A stretch of DNA of 64,000 nucleotides from Microbacterium ginsengiterrae (GTDB taxonomy: Bacteria > Actinomycetota > Actinomycetes > Actinomycetales > Microbacteriaceae). The position numbers and the translations under genes were made by a program. Location: the NCBI RefSeq assembly GCF_014205075.1, contig NZ_JACHMU010000001.1, positions 2,418,001 through 2,482,000 of the forward strand, given 5' to 3'. Of the stretch, positions 36,989 to 46,747 are shown piece by piece (position 1 is the first letter of the stretch; the number at the start of each line of letters is the position of its first letter). Below the pieces are notes generated by a model. The model saw only the letters and a list, made by a program, of their open reading frames with translations, was not told the origin of the DNA and made no database searches.

Positions 36989-38140
36989 GTGCCTGCAGTC
37001 AATCTTGGGATGCCCAGCGTCCCCGAAGTCCTCAGTCCTCGTCGCAAGTCCCGTCAGATCAGGGTCGGCAAGGTCCTCGTAGGAGGGGACGCTCCGGTGA
37101 GCGTTCAGTCGATGACCACGACCAAGACGACCGACATCAACGGGACGTTGCAGCAGATCGCCGAGCTCACGGCATCCGGTTGCGAGATCGTGCGCGTCGC
37201 CGTGCCGTCTCAGGATGACGCCGACGTGCTGCACATCATCGCCAAGAAGAGTCAGATCCCCGTGATCGCGGACATCCACTTCCAGCCGAAGTACGTCTTC
37301 CAGGCGATCGACGCCGGGTGCGCCGCTGTTCGGGTGAACCCCGGGAACATCCGCAAGTTCGACGATCAGGTCGGGGCGATCGCGAGGGCGGCGAAGGATG
37401 CCGGCGTCTCGCTGCGCATCGGCGTGAACGCCGGGTCGCTGGATCGACGCCTGCTGGAGAAGTACGGCAAGGCGACGCCGGAGGCACTGGTGGAGAGCGC
37501 CGTGTGGGAGGCGTCGCTGTTCGAGGAGCACGACTTCCACGACTTCAAGATCTCCGTCAAGCACAACGACCCGATCGTGATGGTCAAGGCCTACCGGCAG
37601 CTCGCCCAGCGCGGTGACTGGCCGCTCCACCTCGGCGTCACCGAGGCCGGGCCGGCGTTCCAGGGGACGATCAAGTCCGCCACGGCGTTCGGAATCCTGC
37701 TCTCCGAGGGCATCGGCGACACCATCCGTGTCTCGCTGTCCGCTCCGCCGGCGGAAGAGGTCAAGGTCGGGCACCAGATCCTGCAGTCGCTGAACCTGCG
37801 CGAGCGCAAGCTCGAGATCGTCTCCTGCCCGTCCTGCGGTCGTGCTCAGGTGGACGTGTACACGCTCGCGGATGACGTCACCGAGGGCCTCAAGGACATG
37901 ACCGTTCCGCTGCGCGTCGCCGTGATGGGCTGCGTCGTGAACGGCCCCGGTGAGGCGCGCGACGCCGATCTCGGTGTCGCGTCCGGTAACGGCAAGGGCC
38001 AGATCTTCGTCAAGGGCGAGGTCATCAAGACGGTGCCGGAGGCCGACATCGTGGCGACGCTGATCGAAGAGGCCAACCGCATCGCAGATGAGATGGGCCC
38101 GGATGCGGCACCCGGCACGGCTCAGGTGATCACCGCCTGA
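36989..38140 (+). CDS. ispG: 4-hydroxy-3-methylbut-2-enyl diphosphate synthase
   Basis: Iron-sulfur enzyme that reduces MEcPP to HMBPP in the MEP pathway. The 383-residue protein carries the cluster ligands C280, C283 and C315 and the glutamate E322 (SCPSCGR and GCVVNGPGE), with the same spacing as C270/C273/C305/E312 in E. coli. The N-terminal TIM-barrel contains [11 protein letters not shown] and the RVNPGN motif. A stretch of about 20 residues precedes the conserved start. Its stop overlaps the next gene by one base, so both are coupled. Confidence 0.96.
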   Translation: MPAVNLGMPSVPEVLSPRRKSRQIRVGKVLVGGDAPVSVQSMTTTKTTDINGTLQQIAELTASGCEIVRVAVPSQDDADVLHIIAKKSQIPVIADIHFQPKYVFQAIDAGCAAVRVNPGNIRKFDDQVGAIARAAKDAGVSLRIGVNAGSLDRRLLEKYGKATPEALVESAVWEASLFEEHDFHDFKISVKHNDPIVMVKAYRQLAQRGDWPLHLGVTEAGPAFQGTIKSATAFGILLSEGIGDTIRVSLSAPPAEEVKVGHQILQSLNLRERKLEIVSCPSCGRAQVDVYTLADDVTEGLKDMTVPLRVAVMGCVVNGPGEARDADLGVASGNGKGQIFVKGEVIKTVPEADIVATLIEEANRIADEMGPDAAPGTAQVITA

Positions 38141-39006
38141 TGTCTGCGACTGTCGTCACGTTCGCGTCGGGAGAGGTTCACGCGGAGAGCCTCGTGTCGG
38201 CGGTGCACGCGCATCCGGAGGGTGCCGTGGTCGTCGTCGAGCGGACGCCGTTCCATCCGGTCGATCACACCTGGCCCGACCAGCCGGGCGACGCCGGCTC
38301 GATCACATCCGGTGCCGGATCGGTGAACGTCGTCGAGGCGGTCATGGCCGCCGTCAGCGACGAAGGCGCGTTCGCCGTCGGCGCGGACATTCCCGTCAAG
38401 CGGGGTGCGGAAGGGTGGACGTGGCTCGTCGGGCATCGCCTTGATGTGGCGGAGCCGCCGGCATGGCTCGTTGAGGGCGCGGCAGTGACGCTCGACGTCG
38501 ACGAGGCACGTCGCCAGGGTCTGAGTCGCGGTCACACCGCGTGCCACCTCGCTTCGCTCGCGCTGGATATCGCCGTCGCCGACCTGTGGCGCAAGGATCC
38601 CGGCGCGGATGCCCTCGGCAATCCCGACTTCGAGGGGCGGGCGAATCAGACGAGCCGCATCCACGAGGACGGCAGCGTCGACGAGTACCGCCTGGGGAAG
38701 AGCCTGCGCAAGGCCGGGTTCGACACGGAGACCTTCGCGGCGACGCTTCCGGAGCGCGAGACGCGCATCAATGCGCAGTTGGCGGCCTGGGTGGCTTCGG
38801 GGGCGGCGAGCGGCATCGAGACGGACGGCCCGACGATCATCGACCGGCGGCGCTGGCGTTGCGAGTTGCCGGAGGGTGATGCCGTGATGCTGTGCGGCGG
38901 CACGCACGTGTACTCGTTGAGCACGTTCGGTTCGATCACCGTGGGTCTGGAGATGCGTGACCCGCAGACGCTGGTGATGACGACGACGGTCCCACCCGCG
39001 CCCTGA
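38140..39006 (+). CDS. AlaX-like metal-dependent editing hydrolase
   Basis: Probably hydrolyses mischarged aminoacyl-tRNA or a related ester. The 288-residue protein has the four metal ligands of the ThrRS/AlaRS second additional domain: HTACH (HxxxH, about residue 131) and CGGTH (CxxxH, about residue 252). An N-terminal beta-barrel-like part with TPFHPVDHTWPDQPGDAG resembles the AlaX motif around TPFYP-GGQ-GD. It lacks any synthetase domain. Which amino acid it edits is unclear. It overlaps the ispG stop by one base, an unusual partner for an isoprenoid gene. Confidence 0.75.
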   Translation: MSATVVTFASGEVHAESLVSAVHAHPEGAVVVVERTPFHPVDHTWPDQPGDAGSITSGAGSVNVVEAVMAAVSDEGAFAVGADIPVKRGAEGWTWLVGHRLDVAEPPAWLVEGAAVTLDVDEARRQGLSRGHTACHLASLALDIAVADLWRKDPGADALGNPDFEGRANQTSRIHEDGSVDEYRLGKSLRKAGFDTETFAATLPERETRINAQLAAWVASGAASGIETDGPTIIDRRRWRCELPEGDAVMLCGGTHVYSLSTFGSITVGLEMRDPQTLVMTTTVPPAP

Positions 39007-39040
39007 GCGTCCTTCACGCGCGTAGCTGAGCGTCCCTCAC
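39003..39040. repeat. short direct repeat between convergent genes
   Basis: CTGAGCGTCC followed by T or C and TCAC occurs at 39003-39017 and 39026-39040 (14 of 15 bases alike). The first copy contains the AlaX-like gene stop; the second contains the end of the DUF222 pseudogene. Confidence 0.5.
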
Positions 39041-40534
39041 CCGGCTGTTCGAAATCGTTTCGGCGGCGGGTCGATCCCTGCCCATGCGTACCGCAGGGTG
39101 GTCCGTCGCGGGAGCAGTGTCCGCTCTCCCGATCGATGTCGCAGCACGAAGTCGCGCTTCTCCTCGCGGGTGATCCGCCACTGACCGTGGTGCAGTTGCA
39201 TGTGATGGAACCGGCACAGCAGGATTCCTCGGTCGATGTCGGTCCGCCCGCCTTCGGAGTACGTGTCGATGTGATGGGCCTCGCAGTACGAAGCCGGTCT
39301 GTCGCAGCCTGACCACCGGCATCCGCCGTCGCGGATCGCGAGAGCCACTCGCTGCTTCGCCGTGAAAAGGCGGTGTTCGCGTCCGACGTCGAGTGGGTTG
39401 CCGTCGCCGTCGAGGATGAGCCGCGTGCTTCCGCTGTCGCAGATGTGCTGTGCGGTGGTCGACGCGGGGAGCGACCACAATCCGTCCTCCGCGAGGGCCG
39501 GACCGATGGCGCGTCCGTCCGCGTCGACGTGTTGCACCAGTCGCACGCCCGGCTGTCGCGCTCCGAACACGGCGTCCGCGTCTGCGAGGGCGCCGGCGCG
39601 CAGCACGTCCATGATCAGGTCGTACGCGAGCTGATCGTTGGATCGTGCGTCATCCGTGAGTGCCGCGGCACGGGCGGCTTCTTCTGTGTCCACGAAGCGC
39701 GGCCCTCCGCGTCGGGGGCGCAGCGCGGTGTCCGTGATGGTCTTCAGCCTCGTCGTCGAGCACGGCGGAGGCATGGTGCGCACCGTCGATGTCGGTCCAC
39801 AGCCGGAAGGATCGCGCCTCATGGCGCTTGAGGAAGCGTGCTTCCGCCCCGTCCGGGTCGAGTCGGTCGCGGATGGTTCGGGCCGCGATGCGCAGCTCCT
39901 CCAGCGTGCGGTGCGCTGCCTCGGAGATGAGCTGTTCACCCGCGACGGCCCAGGCCTCGCGCGCGCTCTCGGCTACGACAGCCGTCGCGTCGTCGGGTGT
40001 GGGCGGTTCGCCCAGTCCGCGCCGGATCGCGTCGTGCTGCTGGTTCGTGATCGCGCGACGGAAGAGTGCTGTGCGCAGGACATCGTCCCAGCGTCCGGGC
40101 CCGCTCGTGGCGCCGTTCTCCACGGAGCGCTCCGGCCCGGCACCCGCCGTCTCGTCATCGGGCGTCGCGCGTTCGCCGGTCGCTCCATGGTCGTCGGTGA
40201 GGAGAGCTTCGCCGACGCGACCGTGGCGCGCAGCATCCGCTCTCGAAGAGCCGGTGACGTCTTGGATCAGTGAGGTGGCGTTGCGGTGCCCATGGGACTG
40301 GGCGAGGCCCGATCGCCCCGTCTCGCGAGCCGAGCGGCGCGCGATCACGCCCGCCGCGACGAGACTCACCTGCTCGGCCGTCTGGACGATCTCGTTCGCG
40401 TGCCGGAGCAGTGCGATCACGGCCTCGCCGTCGAGAGCTTCCATGCGCGCCGGCAGCTCCTCCGCCTCGACGGGGTCGCCGACGAGATCACGCATCGCGG
40501 TGATCCTGTCGGCGAAGTCGGAGAAGAAGGCCAT
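39037..40534 (-). pseudogene. DUF222/HNH endonuclease gene, frameshifted
   Basis: The start codon at 40534 begins MAFFSDFADRITAMRD, a typical DUF222 N-terminus. This frame follows the family as far as DIDGAHHASAVLDDE and then goes out of register, ending at 39650. A second frame picks up at LKTITDTALRPRRGGPRFVD and continues to the intact HNH part (RDGGCRWSGCDRP, HHIDTY, CRFHH) and the stop at 39037. The break lies near 39745-39752 and a few residues of the usual family pattern also seem missing, which suggests a small deletion. Proteins of this type are numerous in actinobacteria. If expressed, only the N-terminal part would be made. Confidence 0.8.
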
Positions 40535-40622
40535 ACCCGATGATCTCGCGAACCACCGACATTCGAACATTGTTTCTTCAGGGACGCGTGAACCTCGATC
40601 GGGGACGGGACATGGATACCGG

Positions 40623-40628
40623 TAGCGT
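40623..40628 (+). promoter_or_regulatory. candidate -10 box of the phosphotransferase gene
   Basis: TAGCGT lies 13 bases before the ATG at 40642 and 7 bases before an in-frame GTG at 40636. Depending on the start, the transcript is leaderless or has a very short leader containing GGAGG. Confidence 0.35.
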
Positions 40629-40641
40629 CGTGGAGGTGAGG

Positions 40642-41541
40642 ATGCACGACGATCAACGCGAGATCGACGAGCAGGTCGTGCGTGAGTTGGTCGACGAGCA
40701 GTTTCCCGAGTGGCGATCTCTTTCGATTCGTCCTGTGCCCGGGTTCGGCACGGTGAACGCCATCTTCCGCATCGGAGAGGACTACACCGCTCGTTTCCCG
40801 CTCACCGGCGAGGCGGGACCGACAGCGGACACGCTGCGCCGCGAGGCCACCGCGCTCGCAGAACTCGCCGACGCGTGTCCGTTTGCGGCTCCACAGCCAG
40901 TGGCCGCCGGGAGGCCGGGGGCCGGATACCCTCTGCCGTGGTCGGTCCAGACCTGGATCCCCGGCGCGGTCGCCACGCCCGATTCCGTGTCGCGGTCCGC
41001 GGCCTTCGCCGGAGACCTGGCGAGGCTCGTCCGAGCGCTGCGGGAAGCCCCCACGCGGGGGCGAGCCTTCGGCGGCCGAGGTCGCGGGGGAGACCTGCGC
41101 GACTCGGACGATTGGATGGCGACCTGCCTCAAGGAGAGCGTCGATCTGCTCCCCGTTGATCGGCTCCACGCCCTGTGGGAGCGGATGCGCACGCTCCCCG
41201 CGCCCGGCAGGGTCGCGATGACGCACGGCGACCTCATCCCCGGCAACCTTCTCGTGCGTGGTGACCGGCTCGTCGGAGTGCTCGACGGCGGAGGCTTCGG
41301 CCCGACGGACCCCGCACTGGATCTGGTCGCTGGGTGGCACCTGCTGGACACCGATGCCCGTGCGGTCTTCCGCGCAGGCATCGGGTCGGATGACCTCGAA
41401 TGGAGGCGGGGTGCCGCCTGGGCGTTCCAGCAGGCCATGGGGCTCGTCTGGTACTACCGCCACTCCAATCCGGCGATGAGCGCGCTCGGACGGAGCACTC
41501 TGCACAGACTCCTCGGCGACGACCACATCGGCCGAGCCTGA
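40642..41541 (+). CDS. aminoglycoside phosphotransferase-like kinase
   Basis: Small-molecule kinase of the APH/choline kinase superfamily; the substrate is unknown. From the ATG at 40642 (GGAGGTGAGG upstream) the protein has 299 residues. The Brenner motif HGDLIPGNLLV carries the catalytic aspartate and asparagine, and GVLDGGGFGPTDPALDL is the metal-binding segment, with glycine where many family members have phenylalanine in DFG-like positions. GTG at 40636 is an alternative start. Nothing links it to drug resistance; many genomes carry such genes with no known substrate. It converges on the RNB gene, 37 bases away. Confidence 0.75.
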   Translation: MHDDQREIDEQVVRELVDEQFPEWRSLSIRPVPGFGTVNAIFRIGEDYTARFPLTGEAGPTADTLRREATALAELADACPFAAPQPVAAGRPGAGYPLPWSVQTWIPGAVATPDSVSRSAAFAGDLARLVRALREAPTRGRAFGGRGRGGDLRDSDDWMATCLKESVDLLPVDRLHALWERMRTLPAPGRVAMTHGDLIPGNLLVRGDRLVGVLDGGGFGPTDPALDLVAGWHLLDTDARAVFRAGIGSDDLEWRRGAAWAFQQAMGLVWYYRHSNPAMSALGRSTLHRLLGDDHIGRA

Positions 41542-41578
41542 CCGCCGCCCACGATCGCGTCAGCGGAAGACGCGCGGG

Positions 41579-43003
41579 TCACACCGGCGCGAACTCCACC
41601 TCTCCCTTGGCGATGTCCGCTGCGACCACGCGCAGCCTCACCGTCGTGCCGGGCTTCGTGCCGACGGGGATCGGGGCGGAGGCCGTCACCGCCGGTTCGG
41701 CGATCTGGACCGCGGCTCTGTCGCCCCCGTTGCGCAGTTCGATGACGGTCGCCTCGACCTGACGGCCGACCAGGGGAGACAGCAACGCGGCCTCCACGCG
41801 GTTGATCGTGTCCGCGTCCAATCGAGACGCGCGCTGACCCGATGCCTGCATGAGTCCCGGCAGCTCGTCCAGAGACTCCCGAGCCCACGTCGGGACCTCG
41901 TCGCCCTGCGACACGGCGAGACAGATCGCCAGCGACCATCGATCCACGAGCCGCCGGAGGGGAGCGGTGGCATGGGCGTACGGCGCCGCGATCGCGGCCT
42001 GTGTCACGTCTGCGGGGACCGTGCCGTCGAAGGTCACGTACCCCGCGCCGCGGAAGAGGGTGGCGGCGGCCTCGAGGACCGGCAGCGTGAGCGGATCGTC
42101 GCGGTCCAGAGAGCGCAGGTATTCTCCGTATTCGCCGCTCCGCCACGGCCGGCCCAGAGCCTCGGTCTGCCGACGGAACGTCTCGAAGGCGTCCGCATCG
42201 GGCTCCGGCATCGTCCGCAGCACGCCGACCTTCGCATCGAGCATGAGGGATGCCGCGGCCATGCCCGTCATCAGGGACAACTGCGCGTTCCACTCCTCGA
42301 CGAGCAGCGGCGTGCGCCGTTCGATCCCGTACGTCCCGTCGTCGTGCTGCACGACCTCCTCGTCCGGCATGTTGAGACTCGCGCCGCCCCGCGCCTCCTC
42401 CAGCGCGATGCGCCGTTCGCCGATCTCGCACAGCAGGGCGGCGGGGGACTCCTCGCCGGCATCGAGGGCACGCTGTGTGCTCTCGTAGTCCAGCTGCGCG
42501 CGCGACCGGATCCGAGCCCGCTCCAGCCGGAACTCCGTGACCGTCCCGGTGTCGTCGAGGGCGAACGTCCACACCAGTGCCGGCCGCTCGACGTCGGGCA
42601 GGAGAGACGCGCGGTCCTCGCTCAACGCGCGCGGATGCAGCGGGATCGAGTCGTCAGCGGCGTAGAGCGTCTGGCCGCGTTCACGTGCAGCGGCATCCAG
42701 CGCACCACCGGGGCGGACGAATGCCGGCACATCGGCGATGGCGTATCGCACCTCGAAGCCTTCCCGGCTCGTGGCGAGATGGAACGCCTGGTCGAGGTCT
42801 CGGGAACCCTTCGGGTCCAGTGTCGCGAACGGCACATCCCGCAGATCGAGCTCGGGCGTCGGGGCCGTCACCGTCTTCGCCTCGGCCAGCGCCTCGGCGG
42901 AGAACTCGGTCGGTGCATCGATGCTCCGACGCAACTCGGCGAGAGCATCGGCGAGTTCGCTCTGCGCGGCGGACGGGGCGACATGCGATCGGCGCTGAGG
43001 CAT
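41579..43003 (-). CDS. RNB-domain ribonuclease (RNase II/R family)
   Basis: 3'-5' exoribonuclease. The 474-residue protein starts almost at the RNB catalytic domain: ATLDPKGSRDLDQAFHL contains the magnesium-binding aspartates (about residues 62-72), followed by YAIADVPAFV, PLHPRALSEDRASLLPD and the APYAHATAPLRRLVDRW segment. Cold-shock domains of full RNase II/R are missing from the N-terminus, and only a short C-terminal S1-like part is left, so it is a short form common in actinobacteria. The ATG has a TAGGGT box 6 bases upstream. Confidence 0.9.
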   Translation of the reverse strand: MPQRRSHVAPSAAQSELADALAELRRSIDAPTEFSAEALAEAKTVTAPTPELDLRDVPFATLDPKGSRDLDQAFHLATSREGFEVRYAIADVPAFVRPGGALDAAARERGQTLYAADDSIPLHPRALSEDRASLLPDVERPALVWTFALDDTGTVTEFRLERARIRSRAQLDYESTQRALDAGEESPAALLCEIGERRIALEEARGGASLNMPDEEVVQHDDGTYGIERRTPLLVEEWNAQLSLMTGMAAASLMLDAKVGVLRTMPEPDADAFETFRRQTEALGRPWRSGEYGEYLRSLDRDDPLTLPVLEAAATLFRGAGYVTFDGTVPADVTQAAIAAPYAHATAPLRRLVDRWSLAICLAVSQGDEVPTWARESLDELPGLMQASGQRASRLDADTINRVEAALLSPLVGRQVEATVIELRNGGDRAAVQIAEPAVTASAPIPVGTKPGTTVRLRVVAADIAKGEVEFAPV

Positions 43004-43009
43004 GCACTC

Positions 43010-43015
43010 ACCCTA
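43010..43015 (-). promoter_or_regulatory. RNB ribonuclease gene -10 box, leaderless layout
   Basis: On the minus strand TAGGGT is followed by 6 bases (GAGTGC) and the ATG at 43003. Confidence 0.5.
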
Positions 43016-43090
43016 CGGCCGAAGAAGGGGATGCCGGGCAGCGCAGAACACGGGGAAGCGGATCCGGCCCCACGCGCAGTCCCCGCGCGC

Positions 43091-43096
43091 TAGCGT
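43091..43096 (+). promoter_or_regulatory. PEP-mutase-like gene -10 box, leaderless layout
   Basis: TAGCGT is followed by GGGACG and the ATG at 43103. Divergent from the RNB promoter, 75 bases away. Confidence 0.5.
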
Positions 43097-43102
43097 GGGA
43101 CG

Positions 43103-43873
43103 ATGACCGCTGCAGAGAAGGCCACGAAGCTCCGTTCGCTCTACGACGCCCCCGAGATCCTCCGTGTCGTCAACATCTGGGACGTCGTCTCCGCGCAGGC
43201 CGTCGCCGCGCTTCCCGAGACGACGGCGCTCGCCACGGCGGGACACTCCATCGCCGCGACCTTCGGCTACGCCGACGGGCAGATCCCTCGCGACCTCATG
43301 ATCGACATGGCGGGCCGCATCGCGGCATCCACCGATCTTCCGGTGAGCGCCGACCTCGACGACGCATACGGGGACGCGGGGGAGACCACGCGCCTCGCCA
43401 TCGGTGCCGGCATCGTCGGTGCCAACGTCGAGGACCGCCTCAAGCCCCTGGACGAGTCCGTGGCCGTGGTCGAGGCAATCGTCAAGGCGGGCGAGGCGGA
43501 GGGCGTGCCCTTCGCGCTCAATGCGCGCACCGACGCCTTCGTCCGCGCGGGCGATCGCCCCCTCGACGAGAGCATCGCCGACGCGATCCAGCGGGGCCGG
43601 GCGTTCCTCGACGCCGGTGCCACGTGCGTCTTCGTCCCCGGCATCCTCGACGCCGACGTGACCGCTCAGCTGGTCGAGGGCATCGGCCGAGGCAAGATCA
43701 GCGTGATCGGACTCCCCGGTGCTCTCACTGCGGCAGAGTACGAGGCGCTCGGCGTCGCGCGCATCTCCTACGGGCCCATGATCCAGCGGGTCGCGCTGAC
43801 CGCCCTCCAGGACGTCGCCTCGAGCCTCTACGCCGACGGCGTCATCCCCGGATCGACTCGGGCGCTGAACTGA
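43103..43873 (+). CDS. isocitrate lyase/PEP mutase superfamily protein
   Basis: C-C or P-C bond-cleaving enzyme of the PEP mutase superfamily; the exact substrate is not known. The 256-residue protein has the barrel motifs NIWDVVSAQ, VSADLDDAYGD (metal-binding aspartates), GANVEDR and NARTDAF. The isocitrate lyase signature KKCGH is missing, so it is not ICL. Size and pattern suit the small group that includes oxaloacetate decarboxylase and carboxyphosphonoenolpyruvate mutase-like proteins. It stands alone, with its own promoter. Confidence 0.82.
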   Translation: MTAAEKATKLRSLYDAPEILRVVNIWDVVSAQAVAALPETTALATAGHSIAATFGYADGQIPRDLMIDMAGRIAASTDLPVSADLDDAYGDAGETTRLAIGAGIVGANVEDRLKPLDESVAVVEAIVKAGEAEGVPFALNARTDAFVRAGDRPLDESIADAIQRGRAFLDAGATCVFVPGILDADVTAQLVEGIGRGKISVIGLPGALTAAEYEALGVARISYGPMIQRVALTALQDVASSLYADGVIPGSTRALN

Positions 43874-43888
43874 CGGCGATCGCGTCAC

Positions 43889-43894
43889 TAGACT
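43889..43894 (+). promoter_or_regulatory. proS -10 box, leaderless layout
   Basis: TAGACT is followed by TGACGC and the proS GTG at 43901. Confidence 0.5.
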
Positions 43895-43900
43895 TGACGC

Positions 43901-45655
43901 GTGGTCACACGTCTCTCGAAATTCTTCCTTCGCACGCTCCGTGAAGATCCGGCAGGTGCCGAGATCGCCAGTCACCGACTGCTGATCCGGGCCGGGTACA
44001 TCCGCCCGCAGGCAGCGGGCATCTTCGCCTGGCTCCCGCTGGGGCTCAAGGTGAAGGCCAAGATCGAGACCGTCGTCCGAGAGGAGATGGCCGCTGCCGG
44101 TGCGCAGGAAGTGCACTTCCCTGCCCTCATGCCCCGCGAACCCTACGAGGCGACGGGTCGGTGGGACGAGTACGGCGACCTGCTGTTCCGTCTGCAGGAC
44201 CGCAAGGGCGGCGACTACCTGCTCGCCCCGACGCACGAAGAGGCCTTCACGCTGCTCGTGAAGGATCTCTACTCGTCGTACAAGGATCTGCCGCTGACGA
44301 TCTTCCAGATCCAGGACAAGTACCGCGACGAGGCACGGCCCCGCGCGGGGCTCCTCCGCGGCCGCGAGTTCACGATGAAGGACGCCTACTCCTTCGACGC
44401 CTCTGACGCCGGCCTCGACGCCAGCTACATGGCGCAGCGCGACGCGTACGAGCGCATCTTCCAGCGGCTCGGTCTCGAGTACGCGATCGTGAAGGCGGAT
44501 GCCGGCGCGATGGGCGGCTCCCGCAGCGAGGAGTTCCTCCACCCGACCCCCGTGGGCGAAGACACCTTCGTCCGCAGCGAGGGCGGATACGCCGCCAACG
44601 TCGAGGCGTTCACCACTGCGGTGCCGGCGGCGGTGCCGTTCGACGACGCACCGGAGGCCACGGTCTTCGATTCGCCCGACACGCCGACGATCGACACGCT
44701 CGTGGCCCACGCGAACGCCGTGCTCGACCGGGAGGTGACCGCTGCCGACACGCTGAAGAACGTCGTCCTCGCCCTCACCCACCCCGACGGTTCCCGCGAG
44801 CTCGTCGTCGTCGGCATCCCCGGCGACCGCGAGGTCGACGACAAGCGCGCCGAGGTGGCGTTCGCGCCCGCCGAGGTCTCCACCGCGACCCCGGAGGACT
44901 TCGCGGCGAACCCGCTCCTCGTGCGCGGGTACATCGGTCCGTGGTCGCCCACCGGCGCGGTCCTCGGCGAGGAATCCGCCACCGGCATCCGCTATCTCGT
45001 CGATCCTCGAGTCTCGGAGGGCACGAGCTGGATCACGGGCGCGAACATCGACGAGAAGCACGCGTACTCGGTCGTCGCAGGCCGCGACTTCACCGCAGAC
45101 GGGATCGTCGAGATCGCGAACGTGCGCGAGGGCGACCCCGCCCCCGACGGATCCGGCCCTGTGACGCTCGCGCGCGGCATGGAGATCGGTCACGTCTTCC
45201 AGCTCGGCCGCAAGTACGCCGAAGCCCTCGGGCTGAAGGTGCTCGACGAGAACGGCAAGCTCGTCACCGTCACGATGGGCTCCTACGGGATCGGCATCAC
45301 GCGCATCCTCGCGATCATCGCTGAACTCAACAACGACGATCGCGGCCTCATCTGGCCGGCTTCCGTCTCGCCCTTCGACGTGCACGTCGTCGCCGCGGGT
45401 CGTGACCAGGTGGCGTACGAGGTCGCCGAGCAGGCCGCGGCGCAGCTCGAGGAGGCCGGGCTCGACGTGCTCTACGACGATCGACCCAAGGTGTCGCCCG
45501 GTGTGAAGTTCGGCGACGCCGAACTCGTCGGCATCCCTCGCGTCCTCGTCATCGGGCGCGGGGCCGCAGAAGGCCAGGTCGAGCTCTGGGACCGCCGGAC
45601 GGGCGAGCGCGACGCGTTGTCCCTCACCGAGGCCCTCGCACGGTTGTCGGCCTGA
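43901..45655 (+). CDS. proS: prolyl-tRNA synthetase
   Basis: Charges tRNA-Pro. The 584-residue protein is the bacterial type with an editing insertion (about residues 220-385) between class II motifs 2 and 3. The start reads [31 protein letters not shown] sequence, followed by the motif 1 area [14 protein letters not shown], motif 2 with [23 protein letters not shown] and the motif 3 area [14 protein letters not shown]-terminal anticodon-binding domain follows. The GTG start has a -10 box 6 bases upstream. The LOG gene begins one base after its stop codon. Confidence 0.96.
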   Translation: MVTRLSKFFLRTLREDPAGAEIASHRLLIRAGYIRPQAAGIFAWLPLGLKVKAKIETVVREEMAAAGAQEVHFPALMPREPYEATGRWDEYGDLLFRLQDRKGGDYLLAPTHEEAFTLLVKDLYSSYKDLPLTIFQIQDKYRDEARPRAGLLRGREFTMKDAYSFDASDAGLDASYMAQRDAYERIFQRLGLEYAIVKADAGAMGGSRSEEFLHPTPVGEDTFVRSEGGYAANVEAFTTAVPAAVPFDDAPEATVFDSPDTPTIDTLVAHANAVLDREVTAADTLKNVVLALTHPDGSRELVVVGIPGDREVDDKRAEVAFAPAEVSTATPEDFAANPLLVRGYIGPWSPTGAVLGEESATGIRYLVDPRVSEGTSWITGANIDEKHAYSVVAGRDFTADGIVEIANVREGDPAPDGSGPVTLARGMEIGHVFQLGRKYAEALGLKVLDENGKLVTVTMGSYGIGITRILAIIAELNNDDRGLIWPASVSPFDVHVVAAGRDQVAYEVAEQAAAQLEEAGLDVLYDDRPKVSPGVKFGDAELVGIPRVLVIGRGAAEGQVELWDRRTGERDALSLTEALARLSA

Positions 45656-45656
45656 C

Positions 45657-46688
45657 ATGACCGACGAGGGGGGCGTCGATGTCGCGGCGGCGCTCGATCA
45701 GATCATGACCGATGCGGGCGTCAGTGCGAACCGGACGCTCATCCGCCGGATCCTCAACACCGGCCTGCGCCTCGGCGAGGACGGTACCGATCGCCTGAAC
45801 CTCAAGATCGCATCGGCGGCGCTCGCGGAGATGCGCGATGCCTTCCAGCTGTTCCATCCGTACGCCGATGTTCCGAAGGTCACGGTCTTCGGTTCCGCGC
45901 GCACGCGCCAGGAGGATCCGCTCTACGAGCAGGCGCGATCGGTGGCATCCGCGCTGGCCGAGCGCGGATGGATGGTCGTGACGGGCGCGGGCCCTGGGAT
46001 CATGCAGGCGGCAGCGGAGGGCGCGGGGGAGAAGATGGCGCTCGGCGTCTCGATCCGCCTCCCGTTCGAAGAGAAGGCGAACGCGGTCGTCGCCGAGGAC
46101 ACCCGGTCGGTGGAGATGAAGTACTTCTTCACCCGCAAGCTCATGCTCGTGAAGGAGTCGACCGGATTCATCTGCCTGCCCGGCGGCTTCGGCACGCTCG
46201 ATGAGATGTTCGAGCTGCTCACGCTGCAGCAGACCGGCAAGGCCGAGCCGATGCCGATCGTCCTGCTCGATGCACCGGGTGGCACGTTCTGGAAAGGCCT
46301 CGAGGCCTTCGTCGTCGAGCACCTCATCCCCGCCGGTGTCATCTCCGCGGACGACTTCGACCGCGTGCTCGTCACGGACTCCGCCGAGGAGGCGGTCGCC
46401 GAGATCACCGGCTTCTGGTGCAATTACGATTCGCTGCGCTGGGTCGACGACGTGCTGGTCCTGCGGCTGAAGCACACGCCGACGGATGACGAGATCGAAC
46501 GCCTGAACGACGAGTTCGGCGACATCGTCGCCGAGGGGCGGATCGACCGCGTCGACGCGCTGCCCGTCGAGCGCTCCGACAACGACGTGGTGGATCTGCC
46601 GCGTCTCGCCCTCCGCCTCCGGCAGCGCGAGGTGGGCGGCCTGTACCGCCTCATCGACGCGATCAACGCACTCGACTCCGCTCGCTGA
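45657..46688 (+). CDS. LOG family protein with N- and C-terminal extensions
   Basis: Rossmann-fold protein of the TIGR00730/LOG group; some members release cytokinin-like bases from nucleotides, but the bacterial role is often unknown. The 343-residue protein contains VTVFGSART, VTGAGPGIMQAAAEGA and the signature PGGFGTLDE (about residues 174-182). The core is normally 180-200 residues; here about 70 residues precede it and about 90 charged residues follow. The ATG begins one base after the proS stop, so translation is probably coupled. A lysine decarboxylase label, common in databases, is not justified by the sequence. Confidence 0.8.
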   Translation: MTDEGGVDVAAALDQIMTDAGVSANRTLIRRILNTGLRLGEDGTDRLNLKIASAALAEMRDAFQLFHPYADVPKVTVFGSARTRQEDPLYEQARSVASALAERGWMVVTGAGPGIMQAAAEGAGEKMALGVSIRLPFEEKANAVVAEDTRSVEMKYFFTRKLMLVKESTGFICLPGGFGTLDEMFELLTLQQTGKAEPMPIVLLDAPGGTFWKGLEAFVVEHLIPAGVISADDFDRVLVTDSAEEAVAEITGFWCNYDSLRWVDDVLVLRLKHTPTDDEIERLNDEFGDIVAEGRIDRVDALPVERSDNDVVDLPRLALRLRQREVGGLYRLIDAINALDSAR

Positions 46689-46734
46689 CCCTGCGCTCCG
46701 TCTGACTCCGCATCCTGTCGGCGACGGGGTCGGG

Positions 46735-46740
46735 TATCGT
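46735..46740 (+). promoter_or_regulatory. candidate -10 box before nusA
   Basis: TATCGT lies 7 bases before an ATG at 46748 that opens an 11-codon frame, and 58 bases before the nusA ATG. It is the best promoter candidate for the nusA-infB cluster. Confidence 0.4.
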
Positions 46741-46747
46741 TGTACGG

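Noticed and set aside
40642-41541. Aminoglycoside resistance gene
   Set aside because: Only the general kinase fold is visible; there is no similarity by eye to a known resistance enzyme subgroup.
43103-43873. Isocitrate lyase of the glyoxylate cycle
   Set aside because: The KKCGH signature and the larger size of true isocitrate lyase are missing.
43013-45658. An 881-codon open frame on the minus strand
   Set aside because: It mirrors proS and the PEP-mutase-like gene, which have complete motifs on the plus strand. Long antisense frames are expected at this GC content.
45657-46688. Lysine decarboxylase
   Set aside because: PGGFGTLDE is the LOG-family signature; no PLP-enzyme features are present.
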